From positions 11,096,001 to 11,160,000 of the forward strand of contig NC_079887.1 of the NCBI RefSeq assembly GCF_029227915.1: a stretch of 64,000 nucleotides of DNA. The letters run 5' to 3'. Below are positions 22,999 through 33,052 of the stretch, one piece after another (the first letter of the stretch is position 1; every line of letters begins with the position of its first letter). The notes beneath the pieces were generated by a model. It did not search any database and was not told the DNA's origin. It worked only from the letters and a program-made list of their open reading frames with translations. Position numbers and translations under genes: made by a program. This stretch comes from Hydractinia symbiolongicarpus (lineage: Eukaryota; Cnidaria; Hydrozoa; Anthoathecata; Hydractiniidae).

Positions 22999-25393
22999 AA
23001 AGTAAGTAAGTAAGTAAACATTTTTTTAACGTTGGTAACCAGATAGTTACAAGGTACTAATTAAAACCAACAAAAATTATAGTATAAAAATAAAAATAAA
23101 AGTTAATAATATGTCCTAATATAAATAGGGCTATTATTTACAAAGCGGACATAAACATTTTAGTCCAGTCCAAGATACTAGCGATTTTTTGAAGTCCTCA
23201 ATAGAACCAGATAACTTTATTTTTTTTTTTAGGAAGCCAGTTCCATAATTGACAGCTTCTAAATAACAACGAGTTTGTTCCAAAACGTACTGATTTAGTT
23301 GCAGGAAGACACAGTACACTCGAATTACGTAGTGCGTAAGAAGTGTTCTTGTATTGAAAGAGACTTTTTATTAAGTCTGGATTTGATCCGAACAAGCTAT
23401 TGTAAATTTCTGATAACATAATATTTAACTTTGCGGTGTGTATTGTAACACCGCCAGTAGATAAAAGAATATCACTCAGAGAAAACTCATACTCTCCAGT
23501 TACTGTTCTTAATGTTCTTTTGTGAACCCTATTAACTTTATTATTACAGGTTTTGCTACAGTACATCCATATAAGTGGACAATTCTTAAAAGTTGATAAA
23601 ACAAACGCATTACATAGGCGTATTGCTTGTTGATCTGTAACAAATTTCCTAATACGTTGCAGGCATCGCAACTTTTTGGTAGCTTGATTACAAATAGTAT
23701 TTATGTGTATATCAAATTTAAGTTTCCTGTCAATATGCATTCCTAATAATTTAACACTGTAGGAAGGAATAATTTGAATTTCGCTGGGTTAGCAACTAGT
23801 TGGTTTGCTTTAAACCAACGCAATGAGTTTTCCATATCTACCTCTAGATCAGAAAAAACAGAATCGATTGATGATGCACAACTGTACAGAGTATTGTCGT
23901 CAGCAAAATTGCAAACTTCTGTCCTTTGCGTGAACGAAAATAAATCATTTATAAATATGTTAAATAATAGAGGACCTAATATTGAACCTTGAGGCACTCC
24001 TAGGAGGATCTCAAGCCACATACTGTGAGCTGACCCTATCTTCACTCTCTGCAATCTGTTACTAAGATAATGCCTAAGAAGTTTTAAGCTATTTTGACTG
24101 AAACCATGTGCTGCTAATTTTGCAATTAGGAGTTCATGTGGTAGACAGTGAAATGCTTTAGATAAGTCCTTAAGAATAGTACCAACTTTACCAGACTTAT
24201 CAAGACAAGATTGCCATTTATGGAGCAAGTTTATCAGGGCTGTCTGTGTACTATAGTTCGCTCGGAATCCACAAAGATTACTTGAAAATTTATTTTGGAA
24301 AAAAACATTTAATTGAAGAGAGATGAGCTTTTTAAAAACTTTTGATAAGGTCGGAAGGAGGCTAATGGGCCTATACTTCTTTTAAAGTAGTGTCATCCTG
24401 TTTATGAATAGGAATGACACTAGCTAACTTTAGCTCCGTTGGAAAAGTGCCTTCTAAGATACACGTGTTAATGCAATCAGTTAAAGGAACACTACAAATC
24501 CTAGCAGCAGATTGGAGAACTTTAGTTGAAATTTGACTACTAGTTGTTTTTTTTGGATTCATACTCATAATGACTTGATAAGTCTCCCATAGGTGAATAT
24601 TAGAGAATTTAAAAGTAGATCCGTCATTATATAAATCCTTGATGTTGTTAATGCTCGGGTAATCTGAATACTTATCTAGGATCTGATATAACTCAGTGCA
24701 AACATAATCATTTTTCCACTTGACAATGCCTAGAGAAGACGTTCGTGAAATAATCGTTAAAAATATCTGCAACTTCTTTTTCATTCTGAACAACAATATT
24801 ATTTTCAATCAAAGAGACAGCTTCATTTGAAATACATTTGTTGCTAAAAAAGGGTTTACAAGCTGACCAGAAATCTATAGAACTGCTGCTCGTTTTATTA
24901 CGATCAACCTTTTCAAAGAACTGTCTCTTTGAAAGTGTGTTCAGATTTAGTACATAATTCCGTTGACTTTTATATTTGTTAAAGTCATTAACGCTTCTTA
25001 TTTTATTATAAATATTTTTTAGTCGAGAACGCTTCATTATGTCTTTCCGCAGTTTTTTACTAATATGGGGTTTATTATTTCCCCGTATGATTCTCTTTTT
25101 GTAGGGGGCATGTCTGCTAAGAGTATTTGAGAGCATTTCATTAAAAGAGGTAAAATTTCCACTTTGGGATGTCACAAGACTTGCCTTAAGATCATTTGAA
25201 AAAGCGTCTTCAGAGAATTTTTCGAAACTACGATAGACAACCTGTTTAGGAGGTATATGAACAAATGTTGACTTTACCATAGTGTAAATCATATGATGGT
25301 AATCACTAACACCAGTTTCAAATGATTGGCTCTTTTGGAAACTGTGTTTTTTATTTGTTAAAATCAATATGATAGAGACGGATCTAGGCAAGG
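22999..25393 (-). mobile_element. 5'-truncated LINE (CR1/L2-like) inside the element
   Basis: Minus-strand reverse transcriptase of a non-LTR retrotransposon in several frames, in the order 25391 to 23198. Landmarks: KLASVIPIHKQDD (finger); LKDLSKAFHCL (motif A region); LLGVPQGSILGPLLFNIFIN (motif B); CNFADDNTLYS (FADD catalytic box); then the thumb region with FKNCPLIWMYCS. At the 3' end lies a (TTAC)n tail (22999-23016 as agtaagtaagtaagta). The endonuclease half is missing, as expected of 5' truncation. Frameshifts and an F-to-C change in AFHCL show it is dead. It landed in an element gene, so it is younger than the element. Confidence 0.85.
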
Positions 25394-25449
25394 GGCGTAT
25401 GCCGGTCTGCGTATGAGACTATACTACAACCAATAAGGGAAGCAAGGTC

Positions 25450-26367
25450 ATGGCTCAGGCTGCAATGGCTCAGAGAGTCAAGGCTCGTAGATCCCTGAAC
25501 AATCTTGGTGATGCTGTTGATGACATTATGACTGCCGGAAACATATATGATATGGAAAATAAAATACTCTCACAGACTGTTCAGACTGCTCAGGATAAAA
25601 ACTTGTGGGTCGTAGAGAATTTCGATAAAACCTTCTCACAACGTGAAAAAAAAGGGCTTAATCTGCAACTTCAAACCCAGAAAGGGGCCTTGAACAACTT
25701 GGTTAGTAAACTTGTTCTTATAAATAGTGATATTGGAGAAAAACAAGGACAGATAAAGAGCCTTGAGGATGAAGAAGGGATGGAGGAGAAGGAGGAGGAG
25801 GAATTTCCTGAAGGAAATAAAAAGCAGATAAGGATTTGGGATAATGAGATTGCAGAGGCTAAAAAAGCGCTTGAAAAGCTACAGGATCAAAAGGAAGCAA
25901 GTGGCGTACGCTGACGTATCATCCAAAATCCACAGCCAACTCAATGCAATTAAAAGCACGCTGATGAAAATCACGGGGACGACACATCGCTGCTTGAAAA
26001 ACTTAACATTTTTGTCAAGGACCAGGGGATCACTGTACCAAGCATCGTTTCCACTGTTGGATTGTTGATATCTACCATTGTTCTTGCAGTTATAGGAGGT
26101 GGTGGAGCAGCAGGCGCATCAGCAGGAAGCGTTGGAGGTAGTAAATTATTTTTACAAAAACAGCTCGAAAGTTGGGAAAATTTTTAAAATACTTGGCAGG
26201 GAAAGCAGGTGCAGCTCTTCCTTGAATCATAGGGACGGTTGAATCCTTCTTTTTTCGAGTTGCCACAAAAGTTGTTGAAATAGCTGCTAAACATCTATGC
26301 ATGGCAATAGCTACCACTGTGGCTCTTGCTGTGGGCTATATGGGTGGGAGTAAGGGCAAACGATTGT
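25450..26367 (+). pseudogene. Coiled-coil plus glycine-rich membrane protein
   Basis: The first 154 residues are open: AQAAMAQRVKARRSLNNLGD, then long heptad-like stretches (QTQKGALNNLVSKL, EIAEAKKALEKLQDQK) and an acidic EEKEEEEF patch. Shifted frames continue as LNIFVKDQGITVPSIVSTV, GLLISTIVLAVIGGGGAAG (membrane-like) and a final hydrophobic CMAIATTVALAVGYMGGSKG. Together this is about 300 residues with at least three frameshifts. Similar coil-plus-glycine-rich membrane proteins are, from memory, common in cnidarian virus-like elements; function unknown. Confidence 0.5.
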
Positions 26368-26412
26368 AAATATAACGTTGTATGTGAATAAAAATCACAC
26401 ACAACCTTTCTT

Positions 26413-27353
26413 ATTACTTAAGCCATATGTAAAGTAAAATAATACCTACTCCAGTAGTTACTAGTACAGTCTTGTTGTTATCTAGATGAAGATTCATATC
26501 CGAGGAAAACATGTACACGCTGGACATAACATCAAAATTAACAGGGCTTCGAACATATTGGAGCACTTTTTGAAAACGTGTTATATCTTGCCCTACATTC
26601 TCTCACAGGAGCATCATACCTTCAAACTTTTGTAGCAGGATTTGTCCCGCTGTATTTGTTTGCATCGAACCTAGTAAAGATGCTTTTGCTTCTGATTGCG
26701 ATCCAAGTAATAGGACCACTAGACACGAACACTTCACTCAATTTTGTCAGACCTTTGGCTCTAAGGCCCTGGCTTGTTGGCATGATAAATTCTTAATCTC
26801 CATCAACTTGGGGACACCATGAATCGGTTATTGAAGCGCATACTGCTTTAAATTTATACAGACCATAGGGATCTGCACCGTATTCACGATACACCTGTGC
26901 AAATCCAGATGTCGAATAAGGATTTTTGTATTGACTAAACCCATCGTTAAAAGGCATGGGCGCTTTTATTCGACCAAGTATACGACGCATGTGATAGTAG
27001 ACATGAAATTGAAATATGGAGTCGATAAGGGGCACAGATCTTGTAATATGTTTAACAGAAATCCCTAGTGCTGTTGTTGTGCAACGAGCTGCAAAATTTA
27101 CCTGGCTGTTCCAATAATCCAATTTTTGCCCATGTCACCCAACTCGAGCGGGAACGTTAGGGTGAGTTGTTGGAATTTTGATGGGATACTTGCTAAACTC
27201 TGGGAATACTACAGGGATATGAGCCTCTGTCGATACATACAGCTCGTGATGTTCCGGATTCGTGATACCCAGAGGCCATTCTCCCTTGTTTGATTTATAC
27301 TTTGCAATTGGGTTGTATGAATAAATATTTTTATAAGAAATATGAAGCAATTG
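26413..27353 (-). pseudogene. Element protein with C-terminal membrane helix
   Basis: Minus-strand frames join as a protein of about 310 residues: NIYSYNPIAKYKSNKGEWPL, HHELYVSTEAHIPVVF, one stop, then LDYWNSQVNFAARC, IFQFHVYYHMRRIL, and finally KTVLVTTGVGIILLYIWLK. The last segment is a membrane helix at the very C-terminus. It appears to belong to a protein family seen in cnidarian virus-like elements (recollection only), function unknown. Several stops. Confidence 0.5.
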
Positions 27354-27560
27354 TATATCACTAATATCAACAACCCAACAATTTTTAATGATCCCTTAGA
27401 GCAGTGCACGAGGATCTCTTTAAAATCAATTAATATTCAAGGCGGCTGGTTGAACCTATTTAAGGATACCGCTTTTGAAGGAGAGGCAAACAAAAAACTT
27501 TTTTGTGGCAGCCACAAAATAAATTTTAGGCGAGGTAGCAAATATTAAGGAACGTCTAAA
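27342..27560 (+). CDS. Element protein fragment
   Basis: Frame MKQLYITNINNPTIFND..., with ISLKSINIQGGWLNLF and ends GSHKINFRRGSKY. It overlaps the start of the minus-strand gene by 12 bases, so the two share a divergent promoter region or overlap. It probably lacks its C-terminal part; after 27560 the sequence changes character. Unknown function. Confidence 0.4.
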
Positions 27561-28520
27561 TCCCAAAATCTACTAAAATAACTACTATAACGACACACAA
27601 ATAACTATGTTTCATAAATAAATATCCATCTTCCTTCGTAACAAGATTTTTACAAAGTTTTTATGGTTGTGTGGGTAAAAAAGAAGCAAGTTTGAGATGT
27701 ACTTACCAATAAACATTAAAAATAAGACCTTTATCTCAAGAGAACCAAGAATATTTCACATACAATCGTAGTGCCAGCATTTTATAACCTTCTTTAATAC
27801 TTCCTGGAACTTTATAAACATCCAACATAAACATATACAACCAATAATAATATTCTTTTCGTAATTTAATTCGCTTTTTCACAACATACATCCAACTTCG
27901 AACGATGAAGTTTGTTGTGATGAGATGGCGCCAAATTTGATAAATACACAGACCGGAAACTTTCAACAACAAGTCGAACGTGCAATATGGCGGTTTCAGC
28001 TTTGTTTACAAATCTTTATTTTCTTTATCTTTACTCATGAATTAGTTTACTAAGTTCAGTATTAAAAATAAAAATATTTTCGTCGTGCTATTCAACTAAT
28101 AGCTTATTTGCTATTTTGATCTTTAACTTGTGTATTATTTTTAAAAAAACAACGGTGATCAACGATGCGTGACAATCACTGTAGAGAAAGATCTAATATT
28201 GTTTCTGAATAATCACCAGTTTGGCAAATGTGTAAAAATACAGAACCATATAATGAATGATTCAGCATAATAAAGGATAAAATTAAAAAAAAGGGTATTT
28301 TGTAATAAACTTCTAATGAAGAGATTTTCTGGGTATAATGTAAGTATAATAACGTGTTGTTGCGCTGCAAAGTTTTAAGCTACAAATTCTGCTTTTTTCA
28401 ACAAGCAGCTTTAAATTATTACCCCTTAATATAAAAACAGCAAATCTTTCAGCAAAACCATTTTTTACCTGATTTGATGCTAACTAGATATTACAAAAAC
28501 TAAACAATTGTTAATATTTT
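27561..28520. other. Noncoding interruption within the element
   Basis: AT-rich and without the dense genes seen on either side. A minus-strand frame 27736-27972 (RKEYYYWLYMFMLDVYKVPG) is compositionally protein-like but unassigned. Possibly an inserted repeat. Confidence 0.35.
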
Positions 28521-28559
28521 ATGGGATACTCCAGACCAACGGATCTGGTCTTTGAAATT

Positions 28560-28960
28560 ATCTCAGACATCACGAATTTTCAATCAGCAGCCGTGCCACG
28601 GCTGATCATTTCTGCTTTAATATCTGGAAGGAGAAATCGGGATCTCATGACCCCGATACCCGGATCTTTATGGTGAAAGGGCCGTAGAAAATCGAGGATC
28701 TAGCAGCTATTACCAATAAACAGGCTAGTAGAGAGCTCATGATATTTGTATTGAATAATGGATATTGCAGGCATCGTGTGAGTAAGGCTTTAGTTGGTAT
28801 CGATACAGCACTTCAGGAACTCATTGGTGTATCTGATCTACCCGATGGTGTAAAGTACTATACGATAGGTGATTATGATGTATACTATATAACCGATATT
28901 TATCACAGATTAAGTCTTATAGGCCTTCAGTCAGATAAGGATGATTGCTTGCTTAATTGA
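28560..28960 (+). pseudogene. Element protein, one in-frame stop
   Basis: Reads KEKSGSHDPDTRIFMVKGP, TAG, KIEDLAAITNKQASRELMIF and on to GDYDVYYITDIYHRLSL, stop at 28960. About 125 residues if the TAG is ignored. The upstream start is not clear. No family recognised. Confidence 0.45.
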
Positions 28961-28981
28961 ACAAAATCAAACATTCTTGCT

Positions 28982-29194
28982 TTGCTCCCCACCAAAGAGC
29001 TAAACTCTTGTGGAAATATGCTTACATGGAATTTCGACACTCCGACCAATCTTCCATTGAAAGGATCGACGGATTGGCTCAAGTTTATGCTGACCGATCA
29101 GTATCACCACGAAAAAAATGTTGCCTTTACAGGACTAACGATGCAAATACTCATAGAAAAAAATAAAAGAGTATGGATGATAGTATTAAATTAA
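28982..29194 (+). CDS. Small element protein
   Basis: A 70-residue frame: MLPTKELNSCGNMLTWNFDT, LKGSTDWLKFMLTDQYHHE, MQILIEKNKR. Its 3' end overlaps the next gene start (29173) in another frame. No family recognised. Confidence 0.4.
   Translation: MLPTKELNSCGNMLTWNFDTPTNLPLKGSTDWLKFMLTDQYHHEKNVAFTGLTMQILIEKNKRVWMIVLN
29158..29172 (+). promoter_or_regulatory. Element promoter-like motif (AAAATAAAAGAG)
   Basis: AAAAAAATAAAAGAGT abuts the ATG at 29173 and matches the motif at 20534-20550 and 30281-30296 (minus). Confidence 0.45.
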
Positions 29195-29740
29195 ATCCTA
29201 CCTTATCACCAAACGCGCCTGAGTACGACAACAACGAAAGTCAGGTCTACATATTAAGAAAAATTGATGAGATGAAGCAGTATCTGCTAATGAAAATCAA
29301 AGAGCGGGACAGACTCGCGAAAATGTTCAAGATGCATGGGTTTGCTATTGTGATCATGGATTACTCAGTATCAATGTTATCACTACGGGAGTTGGAATTG
29401 ATGCATTAGCAACAGGATTTGGATCTCCCCTATGCATTGCTATGGAAAGTATAGCTCTAGGTATGGGCATAGGTCAGGCTGGCCTGAGAGATGCTTCGAA
29501 AAAGTTAAACGCCAAATCACAGAAATATGAGAGCATTCGACTACTGGCTGAATCAAAATTGAATTTTGTCGTTGATTTCGTAGCAAAGGCAATCGAAATT
29601 GGAATTTTTATCAATTTAGCTTCTTTTCGGAGTGTGTTCATTTATTTTCATATAACTGTTATCAACTATATAACCTTTAGATATTACACACTAAAACTCT
29701 CGTCGTCGTCATTATCAGATTCACTTAAATAACTAGCGCC
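29173..29740 (+). pseudogene. Hydrophobic helical element protein, frameshifted
   Basis: Begins MDDSIKLNPTLSPNAPEYDN, then a charged helix ILRKIDEMKQYLLMKIKERD. A frameshift near 29340 moves into ITTGVGIDALATGFGSPLCI and then GMGIGQAGLRDASKKLNAKS, KYESIRLLAESKLNF. A coil followed by small-residue hydrophobic segments suggests a membrane protein. A recurring type in cnidarian virus-like elements as far as I recall; function unknown. Confidence 0.5.
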
Positions 29741-30280
29741 ACACCTTTCAACTTCCTTATATTTACACTTTTCCAAGTAGGTCTGAATGTAATAGGTGCA
29801 CCCTTGTTTATAAATACCTCCCATTTTTATGATGACCGTACATTCACGACCTTCCTGCGGCATTTTTTTCTTATGAAAATTTGTTCCTATTTCATCCTCC
29901 CATTCTTTCAATTTGCGATTAATATATCGATCTTTCTTCACGCCTTGGTTGTAAGCCCCACTTTCCCACTCACTTTTTTTAAGATCTCGTCGTATTTTCC
30001 TAACCACTCAGGATAGTCACCAAGATCAAACGATATGGTGAACGCTGAATTCGGACTATATTAAGAGACACCCTGGGAGTAGATTTTTTAAGGGGTTTTA
30101 TCAATAGCGGGGATAAGTTGTTGCCGTCTTGGTCATGATAACCGTTCATCTTTACCTTTGTTTGCTGGTATGGAATCAGTAACCACCAAGGTTTTTAATT
30201 TTCACATCTTCGATATTGTACGGTGTGACATTACTGTAAAATTCTTTTGATTTAATCATTTGGTCTCTGATTATAAACAT
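29684..30280 (-). pseudogene. Element protein, minus strand, broken
   Basis: Starts at ATG 30280: MFIIRDQMIKSKEFYSNV, TPYNIEDVKIKNLGGY, stop, then later frames SPNSAFTISFDLGDYPEWLG and KIRRDLKKSEWESGAYNQG, RYINRKLKEWEDEIGTNFHK and an acidic end SESDNDDDE. About 190 residues with frameshifts. Charged and probably soluble; no family recognised. Confidence 0.45.
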
Positions 30281-30296
30281 GCTCTTTTATTTTATA
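30281..30296 (-). promoter_or_regulatory. Element promoter-like motif (TATAAAATAAAAGAGC)
   Basis: On the minus strand TATAAAATAAAAGAGC ends at the base before the ATG (30280-30278). Matches 20534-20550. Confidence 0.55.
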
Positions 30297-30545
30297 TGAA
30301 AAAAAATTGATCAAAACATTTTTTTGTCAAACATATACAAAAATCACCGTCATATATTGTATATTTTTGATAACAATGCCAATATATCATTTTACCTTTC
30401 GCCACAAGTTTTCTACCACATTTACACCTATCCTATTCATCAAGTACGCATTCACAATCATCGCGCTGTTCTTTCATCGGTTATATTATAGTTCTTCTAA
30501 ACCATAAAATATACTGAATCATGAACAAAACTCTCCTTGAATAAA

Positions 30546-30911
30546 TTAAATTAGACATGGATCACATATAATGGCCTTATTACACATCTCCTTGGTTTTA
30601 AAAGAATCTGGAATAACCCCGAGCAGCCTTGGCTTTTCTTCAACGGCTCTATTACACATATCCTGATTTTTGAAATCAGCCAGAATATGCTCAAGCATAT
30701 TGGGATGCCTTTCAACTGCGTTATCATACATTTCCTGAGTCATGAATCGATTCGGAATATCGCCGAACAAACCAAAATCTGCTTCAACGGCCCGCCTACA
30801 CAATTCCGCTGTCTTGAATTAATCTGGAACATGGCATTGCATCCAGGGATTATCTTCAGCTACTTTTTTACGCATGTCTTCAGCATTGAGACATAAATCA
30901 GAGGCAGTCAT
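30546..30911 (-). pseudogene. DUF4116 repeat protein A
   Basis: ATG at 30911 gives MTASDLCLNAEDMRKKVAED, then CHVPD, TAA, FKTAELCRRAV and repeats of about 25 residues of the form AVE..P..L..IP..F.T.EMC (LCRRAVEADFGLFGDIPNRF, DMCNRAVEEKPRLLGVIPDS, EMCNKAI). DUF4116 repeats occur in giant viruses, protists and some bacteria; their function is unknown. One in-frame TAA interrupts it. Confidence 0.7.
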
Positions 30912-30926
30912 TTATTATATAAGTTT
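30912..30926 (-). promoter_or_regulatory. Element promoter-like motif (ACTTATATAATAA)
   Basis: Minus-strand ACTTATATAATAAATG leads directly into the start codon of DUF4116 gene A; same string as at 20863. Confidence 0.5.
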
Positions 30927-31328
30927 ATTTATCAATATGTTTTTTTTTCAATCCACCATCCACAAATCGAGCTTCTGCAACGGCTCCCGTGTACCAGTTC
31001 AAATCCAGGAGATAATTTTGAACATATGCAGCCATAGAGGGATTCTCTGCAACGGCTCTCATGCACATGTGCTGACTCTTGAAGTCATCTCGAACACACA
31101 TGAGCGCGCAGGGGTGTTTATCAACCGCCCGGCTGCATATTTCCAAAGACGTGAAGCGCAAATGAACATACCTGAGCATATAGGGACCCCCTTGACTGCT
31201 TTCTTGCATAAATCCTGAGTCTGTAATTAATCCAGAACATATTTCAGTGCATCCCGATCTCTTTCAAATGCTTTGTTACACATTTCGTGCGTTTTGAAGT
31301 CATCTGGAACATTTTCTAAACAACTCAT
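30925..31328 (-). pseudogene. DUF4116 repeat protein B
   Basis: ATG at 31328: MSCLENVPDDFKTHEMCNKA, then KYVLD, TAA, LQTQDLCKKAV, a frameshift, and further repeats LEICSRAVDKHPCALMCVRD and HMCMRAVAENPSMAAYV. Same repeat type as genes A and C, so a local tandem family. Confidence 0.7.
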
Positions 31329-31361
31329 ATTTATTTAAATAATTTTTTTGTCAATGCATTA

Positions 31362-31514
31362 CTATTCTAAATCACGAACCCGATCCTGCAAATCTTTACT
31401 TGATCTACCATTTTCCTTCTCTTTGTCAGATTCTTTCACTTGGGCAAAGGCCATAAGTGGTAGAGAGATCCCAATACCGGCCAGTAATATCGCGACCGCT
31501 GCATTTTCGAACAT
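31362..31514 (-). CDS. Small intact membrane protein (50 aa)
   Basis: Unbroken frame from ATG at 31514 to TAG at 31362. Residues 5-25 form a hydrophobic segment (AAVAILLAGIGISLPLMAFA), followed by a charged tail VKESDKEKENGRSSKDL. It lies between DUF4116 genes B and C on the same strand. N-terminal helix then a hydrophilic tail: a single-pass membrane microprotein or signal-anchored peptide. Being intact in a decayed element could be chance at this length. Confidence 0.5.
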   Translation of the reverse strand: MFENAAVAILLAGIGISLPLMAFAQVKESDKEKENGRSSKDLQDRVRDLE

Positions 31515-31544
31515 TTCGAATTTTAATTTACAGTTGATACAAAT

Positions 31545-32047
31545 TTATTTATTATTATTATTTGTTTTCGGGAATCGATCCGGAACATACTCAAGCATAT
31601 GAGGATCCCTTTTAACTGCTTTATTACACATTTACTGTGCATGTAGATGGTCCGGAATACGCAAGAACAGACAGGGAATATCTTCAACTACCTGTTGCAA
31701 ATTTTTTGAGTCTTGAATTTATCCGGAACAATCCCGATCATCTTGGGAACCATTTCAACTGCTTTACTACACAATTTCTGCGTCCTGAAGTCATATGGAG
31801 CATGATCCAGTATATAGGGATCTCTCTCAACTGACTCGCTGATTACCCTGGCACATACATCCGGAGTAACGAAACACTCCGGAACATACTTGATCAAACA
31901 AGGGTTTTCTTGAATGGCCAGGGTGCACATTTCCTTCGTCTTGAATTTATTTGGAATATACTTGAGCATTTAAGGATTTCTTTCAATGGCCTCGTTGCAC
32001 ATTTTCTGTGTCTTCAACCTTTTTTTTATCAAATTTGACGCACTCAT
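31545..32047 (-). pseudogene. DUF4116 repeat protein C
   Basis: ATG at 32047: MSASNLIKKRLKTQKMCNEA, IERNP, TAA, MLKYIPNKFKTKEMCTLAIQ, VPECFVTPDVCARVI, YDFRTQKLCSKAVEMVP, IVPDKFKTQKICNR, TAG, then after a frameshift MCNKAVKRDPHMLEYVPD. At least six repeats. Two TAA and one TAG interrupt it. Probably the last gene of the element on this side. Confidence 0.7.
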
Positions 32048-32059
32048 ACTTATTATAAA

Positions 32060-32410
32060 ATAATTTTGTGATCAAGATATTTTCACACGGATTATGTCGA
32101 ATATCGGTGAAGTTTTTGCGCATGCGCGGCTGTTTCGGATTTATTTCGGATTTTCCGAATTTATCGGATTGTCTGAATTTATTTTGCGCATGCGCAGCAG
32201 CAGATTTTAATGACGCCGTATGGTTTCTATGACAACCAAAAAAAATTCGTGCATGTTTTATATGGAGTCGTGCATATTATGGGGGGGTGACGGGGTAGAG
32301 AGGGTAAAGCGGGGGAAGTGCACTTCAACCCTAAAACCATGTATTGTGTGACCCCCCCTCTTCTACTAAAATAAAGCCATTGAATTCGGAAGTAAGTAAG
32401 TAAATAAAGC
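32060..32410. other. Right edge region of the element
   Basis: Contains two TGCGCATGCGC palindromes (32109-32119 and 32189-32199), a CGGATT-rich patch between them, and a G-run at 32281. No matching inverted copy was found at the left edge. Confidence 0.35.
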
Positions 32411-32416
32411 ACATAC

Positions 32417-32625
32417 GTAGATGCAGCTTCAGATATTTCATTACCCCTTCGTAAGCATTTTCTTTCAAATATATGTGAAGCACTCCCAATAAAAAGACTA
32501 TATCTTCTACTGATCCGTTATTTCTTTTAGCAGTTCGTAGATTTTGATAAATCTTGTGATTGCGTAGATATTTGCTGCAAGTTGAAGATTCATCTGGCAA
32601 AAAATTCTTGTACTTTGCACATTTC
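32417..32625 (-). CDS. Receptor copy 2, cytoplasmic exon
   Basis: Minus-strand exon between acceptor CTTTAG (ends 32626) and donor GTATGT (32416 downward). It joins the membrane exon in phase, giving YKRKCAKYKNFLPD, then LRNHKIYQNLRTAKRNNG and VEDIVFLLGVLHIYLKENAY, mainly helical and basic. No kinase motif. It leaves one base (phase 1) for a further exon, which is not found before the virus-like element starts 350 bases on. Confidence 0.6.
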
Positions 32626-32808
32626 CTAAAGAACAGATACATAGACTCTTTTTAAAAAAAATAGCTACTTACTGTTAAATCAAGCGATATGTAAAGCGAA
32701 AGAAACATCAAAAATAGTTTGTCTTTGTTTTATACAATTGTTTCTTTAAATAAAAAAAATTAGGAAATGTTCTATCATAATATACAACTAACGTAAAGTA
32801 GCTGCTAC

Positions 32809-32887
32809 CTTTTATATGTTCCACTTGCATCTAAAAAAATGATAAGGACTATTAAAATCATAATAATAAAAAAAGGAAATAAATATT
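32809..32887 (-). CDS. Receptor copy 2, transmembrane exon
   Basis: Encodes EYLFPFFIIMILIVLIIFL then DASGTYK: a single membrane helix. Acceptor AATTAG ends at 32888, donor GTAGCA starts at 32808. Phase 1 on entry and phase 2 on exit match the neighbouring exons exactly. Confidence 0.7.
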
Positions 32888-33052
32888 CTAATTAGTCAGA
32901 TATTATACTTGTGTAATCACAGTGTGCTCAAAGTGTAACACAAAATTTTTGCTAGTGTCATTAAAAATAAGTAGCCAAAAGTTTTGTTCTATCTATCGTA
33001 AAATCATTAAATGTATGGTTTGTGAGAAACCATTGTCAATCATTATGTTTAC

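Larger units (their letters stand above)
17450..32060. mobile_element. Decayed Polinton/adintovirus-like element
   Basis: About 14.6 kb with tightly packed short frames on both strands, unlike the surrounding sparse DNA. Recognised parts: protein-primed family B polymerase, HNH-like nuclease, capsid-type gene, coiled-coil and glycine-rich membrane proteins, DUF4116 repeats. Nearly all genes carry stops or frameshifts. No retroviral-type integrase, packaging ATPase, cysteine protease, terminal repeats or 6-bp target duplication was recognised, so the assignment to Polinton versus adintovirus-like is open. The left end is probably truncated because the polymerase lacks its exonuclease half. Confidence 0.7.

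Noticed and set aside
29804-30016. Plus-strand frames opposite the 29.7-30.3 kb gene and the DUF4116 genes
   Set aside because: Antisense shadows; the minus-strand reading has repeat structure or charged-domain character.
17200-32400. Terminal inverted repeats of a Polinton
   Set aside because: Both edges were compared by eye; no matching inverted sequence or 6-bp duplication found.
32395-32410. AGTAAGTAAGTAAATAA as a second LINE tail
   Set aside because: It overlaps the coding exon edge at 32417 and no RT sequence lies beside it.
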